Shown here piece by piece: positions 38,277 through 51,154 of a stretch of 64,000 nt of DNA (positions are counted from its first letter, which is position 1; every line of letters starts with the position of its first letter). The notes beneath the pieces were generated by a model that made no database searches, was not told where the DNA came from, and worked only from the letters and a program-made list of their open reading frames with translations. A program made the translations under genes and the position numbers. The stretch is from Gavia stellata. Its lineage: Eukaryota; Chordata; Aves; Gaviiformes; Gaviidae. The DNA lies in the NCBI RefSeq assembly GCF_030936135.1, contig NC_082598.1, positions 13,334,687-13,398,686 on the forward strand. Direction: 5' to 3'.

Positions 38277-40386
38277 CTTACATTGTGTTTGTGGGGGTGT
38301 TTCACAGGAAAAAGGAAGAAAAAACAGAATTGAGGAACACTGTTATTTACATTTAGCCAAAATGAAAACATCTAGAGAAGTATTCTTGAAATTCACACTC
38401 TAAGCCATGTAAACTCTGTGCTTGTGGGGGGCTTTATAGTTTGACATCCTTCAAGAGATAAGCATAATACCTTATGGAATCTTCATCAAATCTTACCTGG
38501 ATAATCAAATAATAATAATTAAAAAAAGAAGCTACTTAGTTAATGAAAACATCTAAAATAGTAAGGTACAAAGAGCAAGAATTACTTTTTTATTATAAAT
38601 GGTTCAGTACACTTTTCAATTCTGATACTGCACAGCGTTTTAGATCATTCCTATTTCTATACCCCCACAAAATATATACTGCAACAGCAGCCCTATCCTG
38701 ACTGAAGCTCACAAAAAAAAAAGTTTATGTGAATGGCTATGAATTCTACTTACCAGAGTAAACTTCCATATATAATATCAACATATATCATAGTAATATA
38801 GAGGGATCACATGCATCAATATCCATATATTAAAAACACCCATACAGAGAACTAGATACAGCTAAATATTTGTGAAAGAATAAAATTAGCTCTGAGGATA
38901 AAGCTCTAATTTTGTTACATTTAGTCTAGAAGAGGAAATCCTGGAACTATTCTACTTCACAGAAATTCTACCCCTGTATCAAGCAGGTTCCAGACTCCAT
39001 GGTATTTTATACTGTATATTCTGTCTTCCTCTGATGAAATAAGGTGGTGAAACACTGAGACAGTTACGCAGGTTCACCAGCAGATGTCAGCCAAAAGATG
39101 ACACGATTCACTCACAGGAATTCAAGGATTACTCTTGTGTAAAATACACACTCAAGAGTGTGAGTCAGTACATTGGCTAGTACACCAATAATACCTCTGC
39201 AATTATCACTGGGGGCGGGGGGAAGCTTTACAAGAGGACACTAAATATCTCTACTTTGTAAATACTGATTTTTTTTCTAATATGGGAGGTTCTGTGAGCA
39301 GTCCAGGAGGCAAATCAAAGTCCTGTAGGCATCCATCTATTCTCTTTCACTGTGCAAACACATTTCTATAGTTGGGAGCGAAATAAGTTAAGATGTTCAT
39401 GAAAATAGCCCAAACTGTCCTAAACACCAAAGTAAGAGCATTTAGGCACCAAGAACACCATTTAATTGGTTGTACTTTAAGGTGCACTCCAAAAATAGTT
39501 CAGTAATAATGACTGGCTAATCTACTTCCAGATTATTAAAGAACCAGGTGTCTGATCAAGTTTTTTGCACTGAGCCTCTACCAACCGAAAGCATCAGATA
39601 GCCTATCAATTCGGTATACAGAATGTTCTTGTTTAGCTTCTTGCCTTCTCCCCAGAAAAGGTAAATTGGTATGGTAGGCAGGCAAAATGAAGCTGTCTGG
39701 ATTTTTGCCTGTCCACTGAAAACCTGGGCGTGGGCCAGCTGTCAGATGCTACGAATTCTTGGGAGACAACAGGGAGTGCTGGAAGCACACCTGCTTTTGC
39801 TTGCGAGCAGCCTGCCTACCACGACTGGATTTACTCTCTGTGTGGGACAGAAAAATTCCCAGATTATCACTGTGAAAGGAGTGGCCAAGAGGCAAATCCC
39901 TCTCCCTCCCAGCTTGAGAGAAATTCCACACATTCACTGAGTAACTGGCATGTTATTTATGCAAACCCATAAAAAGTAATTATCATGTTTTCACATTCTT
40001 ATAAAATTAGCTGCCTAATAAGTATTATTCAGGTTGAAACATATTCAAAAATGTAATAAAGTATTTTCAGAGTCAGAGATTAATATTCTATTTACTTAAT
40101 TCCAGGCTCTGCAATGAAGTAAATTTGCATAAATGTTAAGACCATTTTAAAAGCACTTTCATTTTAAGACTATTTAGAAGCATGCTAGAGAGCTATTACG
40201 AATGTAACTGAAGCATCCCAGTTCTCTCTCAGATAAGCAAATTTATTATGGAAGTTTACTTTTTTTTTTTAAAAAATACAGATGGTAGTTCCAATTCATC
40301 TGCAACAATTCCAATCCGTAAGAAAGAACATTTAATTCTAACACAAGTGCAACAGCAAGTTAGTTCAAACAGGCACAGCTTCTTAC
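38277..40386 (-). other. KIAA0232: KIAA0232 intron
   Basis: A 2.1 kb intron with canonical GT-AG ends (GAAG|GTAAGA donor at 40386-40385). It is AT-rich, with short open frames on both strands near 39.7-39.95 kb that match nothing recognised. Confidence 0.9.
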
Positions 40387-40468
40387 CTTCACACTGTGAT
40401 GCAGGAAAAAGGGGAGAATAGAGCGCCTTTTCCCACCAGCATTGCTTTTCCTGGCTGCCACTCATTCT
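40387..40468 (-). CDS. KIAA0232: KIAA0232 exon encoding the conserved WWEKALYSPLFPAS motif
   Basis: The exon encodes RMSGSQEKQCWWEKALYSPL and then FPASQCE, ending in phase 1. Human KIAA0232 has SQEKQTWWEKALYSPLFPASECE here. As given (82 nt) it uses CTGCAG as acceptor, keeps phase 0 with the giant exon, and joins the next exon cleanly. Directly upstream the genome still reads FPILNTNLQ in frame (to 40495), matching residues that are coding in human, but the two bases before it are AC rather than AG. So either a non-canonical acceptor is used and the exon is 40387-40495, or nine residues are lost. Confidence 0.88.
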
Positions 40469-43400
40469 CTGCAGATTAGTATTCAATATAGGAAAGTGTT
40501 TAGACAATAATAACACTTCATTATGCCATAAATAATATACTTACATGTAAAGAAGGAAACTCTGGTATTACCAACCAATTTGCTAGGTCTCACAGGTCAC
40601 ACTGTTCAATTTCTAATACTGACGGGAAAGGACTGTCAAACTACAATAGAACATCCATTATCTGAACTGTTATACTCCATATGAACGCCATGCAGGGGAT
40701 CACACTTTGCCGATCCAGAGTTGTACAAATCCAGAACAAAAAGATGGATTTCAGCCCTACACTGTATAATCTAAGTACAAACCAAGAGAGAACAGATAGC
40801 TACCCAAGAGATGAAAATACAGAAAAAACCATTAGTGGTTCATTAGTTCAGTGTAAAACAAAACAGAAAAGAAAGCAAACAAAAAGTAGCAAAATCTAAT
40901 GTTTAGAAGTCTGGAAGGGTGAATTAGCAGTACCACTACCATCAATGGAGGAAAAACTGGTTATGAGGATGATTAATAATTTGTCTTTATGCTAAAAATA
41001 ATCTCAATCTACTCACTAAAAATGCCTAAATACCCCCCACCCCATATTTTAATGCTAATTTACATTTACCAGAGCCCCTTCCTTGCAAAATTAATGGATG
41101 TGGCTAAAATACCAAAGGCTTGTCACAACAGACATGTCCCTAGTTTTATGACTGCATTTGTGGTAACGCCATTAACCTACAAAAGATGATGCCACCTTTT
41201 AACATCCCCTATAGATACTGGATAGAATGATTCAAAACCAAACCATAGTGCAACTAGCTACTAAAAACCATTAACAAATGAGTATCAATGTTGAGCTTCT
41301 ATCCAGCTTCCTCCTCTGTAAACCTGAGAACATTTAAACATGGAAAATTAACGAGCCTCCTTCTGTTCCTCTTTTTTAGAGCTACAAACCTACAGAACCT
41401 AAACTTACAACTGCTTATTACTTAATGAAGTCCCTCTCAAACCAAATAAGCAGCTCAAGAGTGCTGTATGCAGAAGTGTCTGCCAGATTAAACTTTTTTT
41501 TTCCCCCCACAAAATTCTGCTATAATGAATATTGAAATTATCCATGCTGGTTTCCTCTCGTAACACTGAGGAAGTGTCCTTTTGGAACCACCCTCCAAAA
41601 GCTCAAACCCCAACTCCAGAAAAGGGAATTCTTCGAAAGTTAAACCATAGTTTAAAAAAAAAAAAGAAAAAGAAAAAAGGAAAAAAAAAAGAAAGCTCAA
41701 GGGTATTTGAAGCAGGACTTCATCAGAAATATGTGCATTTACAAGTACACATGAGGCTTCTTCAATCATGGAAGCCTCACTCTGCTGCTGACTACAGATG
41801 GAGGCATCTAAACTCCACAGACACAATGCTTTATTAACGTCAAGGTTTCCCACGTGGCTGGTGTCACACATGCACTAGCACACATGGTAAGCTGGATGAA
41901 ACACAGCGGGTTACAAGCAAAGCCAGCTTGAGTCTGGCAGGGTGTAACAAGCTACAGCGGTCTTGCTTCCTAGGCTAAGTCACCATCAGAGCCTACATAT
42001 CTGCTTCAAGATGGCTCAGCGACTGAACTGATGTCGGCTGCAGGCTGCCTCAGCTCCCCTGTCCTTCCATCACTGCCTCGATACCAAAAGAGTTAGAGAA
42101 ACGCAGAAACCAATCTTCTGGCTGCGTGCAGAAGCAGCCCAGCAGGACTTCAGTCTGAGCTCAGAGCTGGCTCTCTCGCCCCCATGCTGACCCTCATGGA
42201 ATGATGGGTGTTATTTCTAAGCCAGCAGTAAAGTCAGATGTGTAAAGCAAAAGGACAGATGTAAAGACCTGCTCTCCATACTACAGCCATTTGGTGGTTT
42301 TGTTTGGGAGGTGATGGGGGACATGAGATGATGTCCATTTTATACATTCACTGAAGAAAACTATTTTCTCCTACAGTTGCTTAGATGTTTACTACAATTA
42401 TACAGTCATCGTGAAAATTTCTGAAAATTAAAGAAATACCCTTAATTAGCAAACAGAAATACCAACTCCAGAATAGTCGCATGAGTCTACCTTCCTTTGC
42501 TTTCCCTTTTAAAACTTCATTTTCAATTTATGCCATCTCCTCCTTTCACATACTCACATGCACTTCCATTATTTTGTGAAAAGTTTTAAGAAATTTCCCA
42601 GACGCCCATCTAAAAAACTATTATTCTCAGTTGTACTAGTATTAGAAATTGCAAGTGGAAGCCTTTCCTCTCTGAAACTATTCATATTTATTTTACTTTA
42701 TTCTTAAGCACAGCTCAAAGACAACAAGGCAAAACCAACTGCAATGCTGTTGCACTCCCAGTCTTGCTACAGGTCTGAGAGAAGACTGATGGGTTTCCCT
42801 TCTTGTTTTAGAGCTAGGCATATGGAAACTGAGGCTTCTCTTAGAGCTTCTGATTGAGGATATGTAAAATAACTTGAGGACTTTAGCATTCACTAGTACA
42901 AACACTACAGTAATGTTATAGTTATGAAAGATTCTCCTTCCCCCCAAAAATCCTGGTGGATTTCAGTCACAACTGGCTACAACTTTTCAGTAGACTCAAG
43001 TCAGAATTGTGCAGTTACATGCAAAAACTAAAACTTCAGTTCCACTCCTGTCCCCCTCTCATCCGTCCCCTACCGAGAGTTAAGCCAACTGCAGGAAAAA
43101 AAATCATTTTAATGTTTGCTATTGTTTGTGTAAGAGTTTGAAAGAGTAAAATAGTTTCAAAACTTTAAATAGCATTTAGATGTTTTTCATTGGCATCTGG
43201 CTCACATCTGTTCCTTCCAACATCATTTTATGTCTGTTTTCTCAAATGAAGCTTCCTAAGAAGGCTGGGCTGTCCATTTAGGTCTTTTATGGAAAATCTC
43301 AACTGAAACCTCTGGTATACAAAAGAACAACCATTCTTTGCAAACATCAATACAAATACTTTCTAAAGGAATAAAAGCAACTATTAGGTTTTTTTCAACT

Positions 43401-44479
43401 AAAAATTCTAGTGCTGCTTCAAAGATCACATTACAGTGAAACTCTGTAATCTAGCTGGAGTAAAGTAGCTAACAGGAAGAAGAGATTTTGTGAGCTGAAG
43501 TGGATAACGACCATTTTGAACAGCGTACTTGATCTCCAGCATCATAATGGAATAGCAATTTGGTGTTTTGTTAAGGCTAGAATTGAAAAAAAAGGGGGAA
43601 ACAAGCAGAGAAGGAAAAGATTGTTTCCTGCACCATGACTGCCATTTCCTACAGCTGATGAGATTCTTCCTCACCTATTCCACTCACACACATACTTGAA
43701 ATAAAGCAGCCAAGAAAGATTACTGTTCTACAGAGTTTTATTGTATTGCTGCTTTCTTCACAAGACTGCTATGGACAGCAATATGTAGTTCATTAGCTGA
43801 TGAAGCTGTATTGCAAGAGTGCAGCAGAATATCGTATTGTATTGATCTGGGGAAAAGGACAAGCTGCTTTGGTGAACACGCTTTAGACTGCGGAGCTGGG
43901 CCTAACGGAACGAATGCCCAGGAGGAGCATTTTACCCTTCTGCTCATTTTGCTGTAGTGAGTATGGAACAGTTTACACAAGCAGGAGACATATCCAACAC
44001 CACGGTGTTCACCTGTGACCAGCAGGCAGCCTGATAAACAGCACATTTGAATGGTACTGTTGGTTTGCTGAAATAACATAAAATTTATCTGTAGTTTCTG
44101 TATGACAGGATACTAAGCCAACTTTTAGAAATGTCTTTGACAGGGACATTTAGGCAGGTGAGGAAACAGCGACTACCCAAGTCGGGAAAGACCAGGTCTA
44201 GAAGTATGAAAGCAGAATTCAAGAAAAAAAAGACCCATTCATATGATAACATGATAAACCTGGTACTGTCACATCTGCAATACGAGGTTTTATTACACGA
44301 ATGATAAATGCGCAGATGGAAAAGCCAAGGAACAAAAGGTAGGAGAAAGCTGGAGGGGGCAGGGGGATGGTGTTCCTTTCGCCTCTCCTTATGTATGCAG
44401 ATTTATTAAAAGTGAAGTTCATGTTGATAGATTTAAAAAAAAAAAACACAAACCCCTAAATATTTATTTTATTTTAAAA

Positions 44480-44502
44480 AATATATATATAATATATATA
44501 TG
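44480..44502. repeat. AT dinucleotide repeat
   Basis: Short imperfect (AT)n microsatellite in a KIAA0232 intron, flanked by further A/T-only sequence. Confidence 0.9.
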
Positions 44503-45574
44503 TGTAAAAATATTTCTCCTCAGGTAAGAGGATTGCTCATACAAGTAGTTCATTAAGAAATTACTTTATTCTTTCCTCTTGGCAGAAAATAACAGTTTTA
44601 TTTTGCAACCTCAAATAAATGAATATGCAACACATTTTTTTCTCCACCAAGAACTGGTATAGGATATGCTTAACAAGTTAAATCCTGTTTTATCAACAAT
44701 CTGCATAGGGAGAAATATTAGTATGATTTTTTTTTTTTTTTGCTGTTCCTTAACTAACAATTTTGTATGAGGCAGCAATCATTTTTCTTGATTTCCTTGC
44801 TTCCAACACAAATTTTTCCCTACAGTTACAGACAAAAGTCTACAGCAAGTTCATACGGCTGATCAGTCATTTGCTAGTTAAAACTAAGTTACATTGGTCA
44901 GAACTTTATTCTTCAAGCAAAATTTATGCAAAGCATCTTCTCAGAGCTGGGGTCTACAGTTTTAAGAACCATCTGCCTGAAGGTCTTGAAAAAAGGGCAC
45001 TTCCAGTATTTTATGAAAAGTTCTATTAAATTTTCCAGTTACCTATCTAAATAGCTGGTATTTTTAATCTAAATCAATATGCCTTTCAGGATAGACTATT
45101 TGGGCTTTAGATACTAATTTGAAAACATTGAATATTTCTACTCTTCCAGAATGCATGCTGACAAGGATTGAGGCAGTGACAAGAGTTGTGCAGAATCTGA
45201 ACAGAATAAGCACTAAAGCCTCATTACGATCTGGATATTATCTGAAGTTTATGACTGACAGCTTCATAACCAACCACAGAAAAGTAAAAGTCATATTAAT
45301 CTGTAAGTACAAATTTCCTTGAACCTGCTTTGCAACCCCTTACTATCAGAAAGAATACAAGAAGCACACAAATAATGTAGAAGTCAAAGCAGCAATGAAC
45401 CGATTGAGTCCCATTCCAAAAGATCAGATCCTAATTTTAGTTCATCAGCTACGCAGGGAAGATACATCTGGCTCAAGAAGCTAGTCACAAATGAATAAAG
45501 GGAGCCAAGTCTAGACTTTATATTCTTAAAACCTATTTGGCAGTCACCTAATTCTTGAATTTCACTGAAAATAT

Positions 45575-45900
45575 ATATAGGGACCCTATGAGATCATCTA
45601 GTTTCTACTCTTGCACAGAGCCGGAATCAACTACAATGCACTATTCCTACACTCTAAATCTCTTCAAGACAGAATTTCCACTGCTTCCCTAAAAATAACT
45701 CAGCCTTACAGTAAGCTCATTTTCTGGTTAGAATTCTTTTTCTTCAACTTCTCTTGCTGTGATTTAAGGTCAATACATCCACTTCTTTGTGTTTACCAGA
45801 GTCTACAGGACAAGCACCACTTTTTCCTTATCTCCTGTAACTATGAACATGGCTTCTGCAAAACTGCTGGGTTCTTCAAGCTTCTCTTTTTTTGAAATAA
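45575..45900 (-). mobile_element. Possible ancient CR1/L3-like remnant
   Basis: It begins with 'gggaccctatgagatcatctag', a degenerate form of the reverse-complement CR1 3' end. It continues with pyrimidine-rich sequence containing 'ttccactgcttccctaaaa' and 'tcttttctt'-like blocks, similar in style to old reverse-oriented CR1 or L3. Very diverged; family and ends are uncertain. Confidence 0.35.
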
Positions 45901-47777
45901 AACCACCCCAGTTCCTTTACTCTGTTTTCAAAAGTAGTGATCTTTGTGTTGCTCTCCTCAGGATGTTTTTCTTGATACAAGGTAATGGGAGCTAAGCCTG
46001 GTACTCCAGCAGAAGGCTTTCCAGCTCCAGCTACAGAGGAGCAATTACTTCACCTCTTACAGAAGAGCTTTCCTATTTATATATCACAATGCTGCCTCTT
46101 GCAGTGTGTCATTGCTGATTTGTGCTCAGCTTATGATCTACCTGAAGATGCTTTTCTGTTTCGTGTCATTTGCTCACCTGTCACTCCTCACACTGTGTTT
46201 GTGAGGAGGATTATTATTTTCTTTAGAAGTTTGTATTTGTCCCTGCTGGACTGCATTTTATTTTTCAGACCATTTCTTCAATTTAAAAACCTTTTGATTC
46301 TAATCTTGTTTTCCAGTGTAACTGCAGACTTTCACAGTTTGATATAATCAGGGATTTTCATAAACGTGTATTTTACTCCCCAGACCAGACAAATTAATCG
46401 TTTCCCTTGTCCTCTAGTAAGCCACTGTTATTTTGAGTGTGCAATCTTTTTGCCAAACCAACACTTAGAAACTTTCTCACTTTCTCATGCAGACATGCCA
46501 TTTACTGGTTAAAACATTTATTTAGGAAATTTAAGAGTCACTGGTAATACATCAGGTTCCATTTTCCTCTTTAAAAAAGATGGAAATCTGTCTGCCTTTT
46601 CTGTATTTTCTAGTGTCCTCAAACTAGGCTTTCTTCAAATTAGTTGCTGCTCCTCATGATATTTAGCTGAATATTCCTATGACTAGCTGAAACAGTATAA
46701 TTTATCTGTACTACTCCTTTACTTTATTGTCTTTTCACCAACAATTCAGACGATGACAAAAACCGCACTAAACAGTACATTTTTGACATTACCTTTTCAT
46801 AGTTTTCCTTGTTAGTTCTGTCTCTCAGAAATATCCTTCAGTCATTTTTTCTGTTTCTGATCTACTTCTAGGACTTTCAGGTGTACCAAATCTTTATTTT
46901 ATTGGCTTACTTTATACCTTGGGTTTTTTCTCATGATTTTTATACTGTCATTGTGAACTCCATCTTTTTAAGGTCCCTCTCATACAAGATACTTTTCATC
47001 CTTCAAAATACCAGCAATTTAATGTCTTATTAATTAGAAAGTTAGAGCTCAAAGTCTTTGTAGGTGTTTTCATCACCTGCCACAATCAGCACATATCAAG
47101 AACCATCTGGACCAATCCTTTCTCAGATAGTCCCAAAGTTAGTCTCTCTTTTACAATGAAGTCCTTTGCTTTGTATAAGATGACTATGTGCTCTTGAATG
47201 TTTTTTCCACTTGATTCTCCTGATTTTAAGGCATAAAGCAGACCCCTTTGGATTTTGTCTCCCTCTTATCACTACCTAGGTTTATGGCAGATTATCTCCT
47301 ACACTACTGACCTCAGAACCAATGTATGCAAGAACCTTCTTCCCTTCCTCTCTTGACAGCCCTTCCTAAAGGAGTTATACACTTACAATGCATTACTCCA
47401 CTCAAGCAAAGTACCTCACCAAATCTAATAAGCCAATTAAGTCATGAGATCCATAAACACTTACGGTTTTTGCCAGTAAAATTTCCTCATCCTCAGATGT
47501 GCTGTCCTAGGCAAGTCCAGACTTCAAAAGTTTGGTACCAATCCCAACAAAATCCACCAGTCCCTTTATCTATGTCAAGGACTCAATAGCGTAAGCATTC
47601 TTAGGGCACACCTACTAGATCAGAGACCATATAAAATTTGTTGATAGAGATTCAGCGTTGTTACATTCAGAGACCATTAACTAGACCAGACTATGTACTT
47701 ACCCATGACTCCACAGCTAAATGGTAAGAGCATTTACTTGGAAGAAAAAGGACTGTACTTCAGCAGGTATTTTTTGT

Positions 47778-47853
47778 GGTTGTTGTTGTTGTTGTAGTTT
47801 GGGGGGGGGGGGGGGGGTGCTTGGGGTTTGGCTGGTTGGTTTGTTTTTTTTTT
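47778..47853. repeat. GTT repeat, G17 run and G/T-rich tail
   Basis: A (GTT)n run is followed by 17 G at 47801-47817, then GGGGTTTGGCTGGTTGGTTTG and an 11-nt T-run. In KIAA0232 sense it is C/A rich. Low-complexity intronic DNA. Confidence 0.9.
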
Positions 47854-49846
47854 TAATCTTAAGGCTAGGTATATAATTATCATTCATTCTTGAAGAACTT
47901 CTGCAGGAGCTATAAGCAAATTCCTTCTGCAAAATATGCTAAAAGTCTAAAAGAAGTGCTCTAATGTAGAAGGTAAGAGTGAGGAAACTGAACCAGCTTC
48001 TCCTACAGTCTTACAAACAGGAGGTATTCAAAGATGTGTGTTTGCACAGCACATATATAATTCAAGTTTATGTGATGCAAAACAGAATGTTTTACTATTA
48101 CACTGTGGTCTACATTAGTATTTTCACACCCATTATTTATGCAAAAATATTGGTGGTACCTCAGAACACAACTCAAACCTTATGTTAGATAACAGTGAGT
48201 TATACAATAACTTTAATCATAAGTCAGTAAAAGAAAGCACAGAAGTTTCATTTAAAATATCCTTTACAAATCAGTCAATTCTATAGCCTCTGCTCAAGTT
48301 AAAACTCTTTCCCATGCATGTATGTGTGGGTGTCCAGGAAGAATGCTTCTCAAACTGTTCTAATTCTAGGTATTTTATATTGATTTTGTTTAATGCACAT
48401 GAAAATAAATATCACTCTTAAAAAGAAAAAAGTTCGCACACAGAAGACATACTTGCATGACATTTGCACTCTTCTTGCACACGGTATAGTCATCATCTTT
48501 ACTGATTGAAGTTTACTTCATAACCAACATACTAAAATTGTTTTAATGCTTAAAAAAACTTCTCTTTTACAGATAGACTTAACTACAATAATAAGCTTAG
48601 ATAAATGTTCTCAAGCCAAAAAGCCTGTTATCTTCAGATGCACACTAATGGCTCTTAGAAAAGCCCAGAGTGTGTACATATCCTCTTGAGCCATGCTAGG
48701 TACAGGAGGGCTATTTAACCCAGACTTTCTGAATTTAGGTTGTAATCAGACTCCTCAAGCCCCCTAGGAAGAGCTTAATTGCAAACCAAATTGGAGTCTA
48801 GACTGCTGAGACAGTTGTCAGCCCTTTGTACTGCTTAGTGACTTATAACATTGAAGCTTTGAAAATGCCTACAAAATCATGTGACCTGAGCAAGGGAAGG
48901 AGTTAGTTTTCCTCTTGCACTCAGGAACTTAAAGAAAATAAAATACCAAAGCTTTTTTGAGCACTATTCAGTACTAAAGGTTTTTTTTCAAGCCTTATAG
49001 CTACCACACGCTATGGAACCACTGTAAACTTATCTTATACCAGACACTTACTACTTTCTTGAATGGGTAAATGGTTGAGGCAAAGATAAGAATAAACATC
49101 CTCATGGAGCACTAAGCATCCAGAAAGGAGATCTGAACAAGGCTGGAAGGAACTTTAGACTCCTGCTGTCACAAATAACTGTATTATACCATTTGTTCAT
49201 TCATTATGTCCTACTGCATGATGAAGTTAGATTCTGCTTACTCCTGGTAAAAGGTAATTCCAGAATCTGTTGACTTACAATCTAAGTTTATTAATTTTTT
49301 TGGTGACTCTTTTTTGGCAAGGCCAGGCACAAACCCAGAAACTTCCCAGACTCCAGAAAATATTTTGAGCCACTTCACCGCTGTTAACTTAACAGAGCAG
49401 CAGGAACCAAGATGTCTAAAAAGGGCCTAGAAAAGTCACAAATTTGATTCTCTTGTGCAAGCAGCAGACATCAACTTATTGACACTGGGAAAAGAAGCTG
49501 CAATAGCAATTAATTTAAAGGAGGATGAGAGGAGAAACAAACAGGGAAGAAGGAAAATAAGGAACTCTGATTTTGTTCAACAAAAAGGCTAGCTTTAGTT
49601 TTAGCAAGAAAAAGTTTAGCTTTCCCGCACATGAATTAGTGTTTCAGACTTGTAATTGAGGAGTATACCATTGCACAACACAAGCTGGTTGCAACTCCAG
49701 TTGAAAATGAAAAAATTCCCTCCTAATGCAGAGACTACAACTGCCGAGTATGTGGAAGAGGAGACTGAAGAGAAAAAGAAAATGTGAGATGCAACTTGTA
49801 ACCATCCGGACAACATCTCTGGGCTGGCCACACAACTAAATTATTT

Positions 49847-50230
49847 TAGACTAGACTAGACTATTTCAGTTAGAAGGGATCTGCAATGATCATCTAGTCC
49901 AACTGCCTGACCAATTCAGGGCTGACCAAAAGTTAAAGCATGTTGTTAAGGGCATTGTCCAAATGCCTCAAACACTAACAAGCTTGGGGCAGCTTTGAAC
50001 CATTCCCATGCATCCTGTCACTGGATCCCAGGGAGTAGAGATCTGCACCTCCCTCTCTACTTCCCCTCCTCAGGAAGCTGCAGAGAGCAATGAGGTCAAC
50101 CCTCAGCCTCCTCTTCTCTAAACTAGACAAGCCCAAAGTCCTTAGCTGCTCCTCATAGGACATGCCTTCCAGCCTTGTCACCAGCTTTGCTGCCCTCCTC
50201 TGGACACATTCAAGGACCTTCACTTTGCTG
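49847..50230 (-). mobile_element. CR1 LINE 3' fragment (same strand as KIAA0232)
   Basis: The reverse complement encodes VLECVQRRAAKLVTRLEGMS and then [21 protein letters not shown], the C-terminal CR1 ORF2 sequence. It then runs into the tail with 'gatcatctagtccaact' on the plus strand. It is 5'-truncated at about 50230, its frame is interrupted, and it is inactive. Confidence 0.92.
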
Positions 50231-50803
50231 GTCAAATATTTCTTCTCGAGAGCAGAGGGAGCTCACAGCAAGAACAACTTGGGTATTTTTGGCTGGAAGG
50301 GATTTTTTTCTCTTGATTATTACTTAACCTATGGCTACAATGACCTGAAAGAAAACTCTGAGCTTAACCCATAGTTATAGTTAGGCCTCCGTACAGTACT
50401 GTGGTAGTGATGGATATTTTGCATCCATGTTTTATTTCTTTTTGTGGCTACGCTGACGAGAGAACATTTTCATTTCCAGACAATTAAGCCTTTCTACAAA
50501 CCTTTCTTTCTGAAAGTTTACATCCAATAATTCAACTCCAAATTCTTCTACTTGGAAGTAACTACAATTCATATTGCAAAGACTGACTTCAGATCCTCCT
50601 CTTCAAAATTTTAAAACAGGTTTGAATCAGAATCAGTAATAACTCATTACTCAAACTTTATGCACATTTTAACATATTATATGTAAATCAGATAAGCTAG
50701 AAACCTAAGGTAAACAGATTTTAAAGTCACATGAGTGTACACATGCATATATTTCTAAAGGTATGCAAGATGACACCGTAATGCCTGAAGATGGTTAAGT
50801 TTT

Positions 50804-51043
50804 CACAGAATCACAGAATGATTGAGGTTCAAAGGGAACTCTGGAGGTCATCATGTCCAACTTCCCCTACTCAAGCTGGGCGACCGAGAGCAGGTTGCCC
50901 AGGACCACGTCCAGATGTCTTTTGAATATCTCCAAGGATGGAGACTCTACAACCTTCCTGGGCAACCTGTGCCAGCGCTAGGTCGCCCTTACAGTAAAAA
51001 AGTTTTTCCTTATGTTCAGATGGAACCTCCAGTGTTTCTACAA
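50804..51043 (-). mobile_element. CR1 LINE 3' fragment near the giant-exon donor
   Basis: The plus strand begins 'tcacagaatcacagaatgattgaggtt', the reverse complement of the CR1 terminal repeat, and continues 'ctggaggtcatcatgtccaacttccc' and 'tctccaaggatggagactctacaacc'. This is characteristic CR1 3' sequence in gene orientation. The element is truncated at about 51043, so it stops about 110 nt from the KIAA0232 splice donor at 51154. Confidence 0.92.
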
Positions 51044-51154
51044 AATTGTATTTTTCTAGAGAACTATACCCTTACAAACATTTAACTGTCACATGACAAA
51101 TTGCTGGTTATCAGCTGCCAGCTGCAAATTCCGTAATTTTATATATCCACATAC

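Larger units (their letters stand above)
40469..51154 (-). other. KIAA0232: KIAA0232 large intron (10.7 kb)
   Basis: This intron lies between the giant exon and the WWEKAL exon. It contains an A-rich tract at about 41.65-41.70 kb, AT dinucleotide repeats at about 44.48 kb, an old CR1-like remnant at about 45.6 kb, a GTT/G17/T-rich block at 47.78-47.85 kb and two CR1 copies at 49.85-50.23 and 50.80-51.04 kb. The segment 46-47.6 kb is pyrimidine-rich on the plus strand and may be older degraded retroposon sequence, not identified. A minus-strand frame ending inside an AATAAA near 43738 has no known match. Confidence 0.85.

Noticed and set aside
43738..44079. 113-codon minus-strand frame ending within an AATAAA, as if a 3' terminal exon
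   Set aside because: No similarity to KIAA0232 or other proteins and no supported acceptor. An intronic polyadenylation event is possible but unsupported.
46000..47600. Plus-strand pyrimidine-rich stretch with several frames, considered as an old retroposon or gene remnant
   Set aside because: Too diverged to assign to any family by eye. Only the CR1-like start near 45.6 kb is listed, with low confidence.
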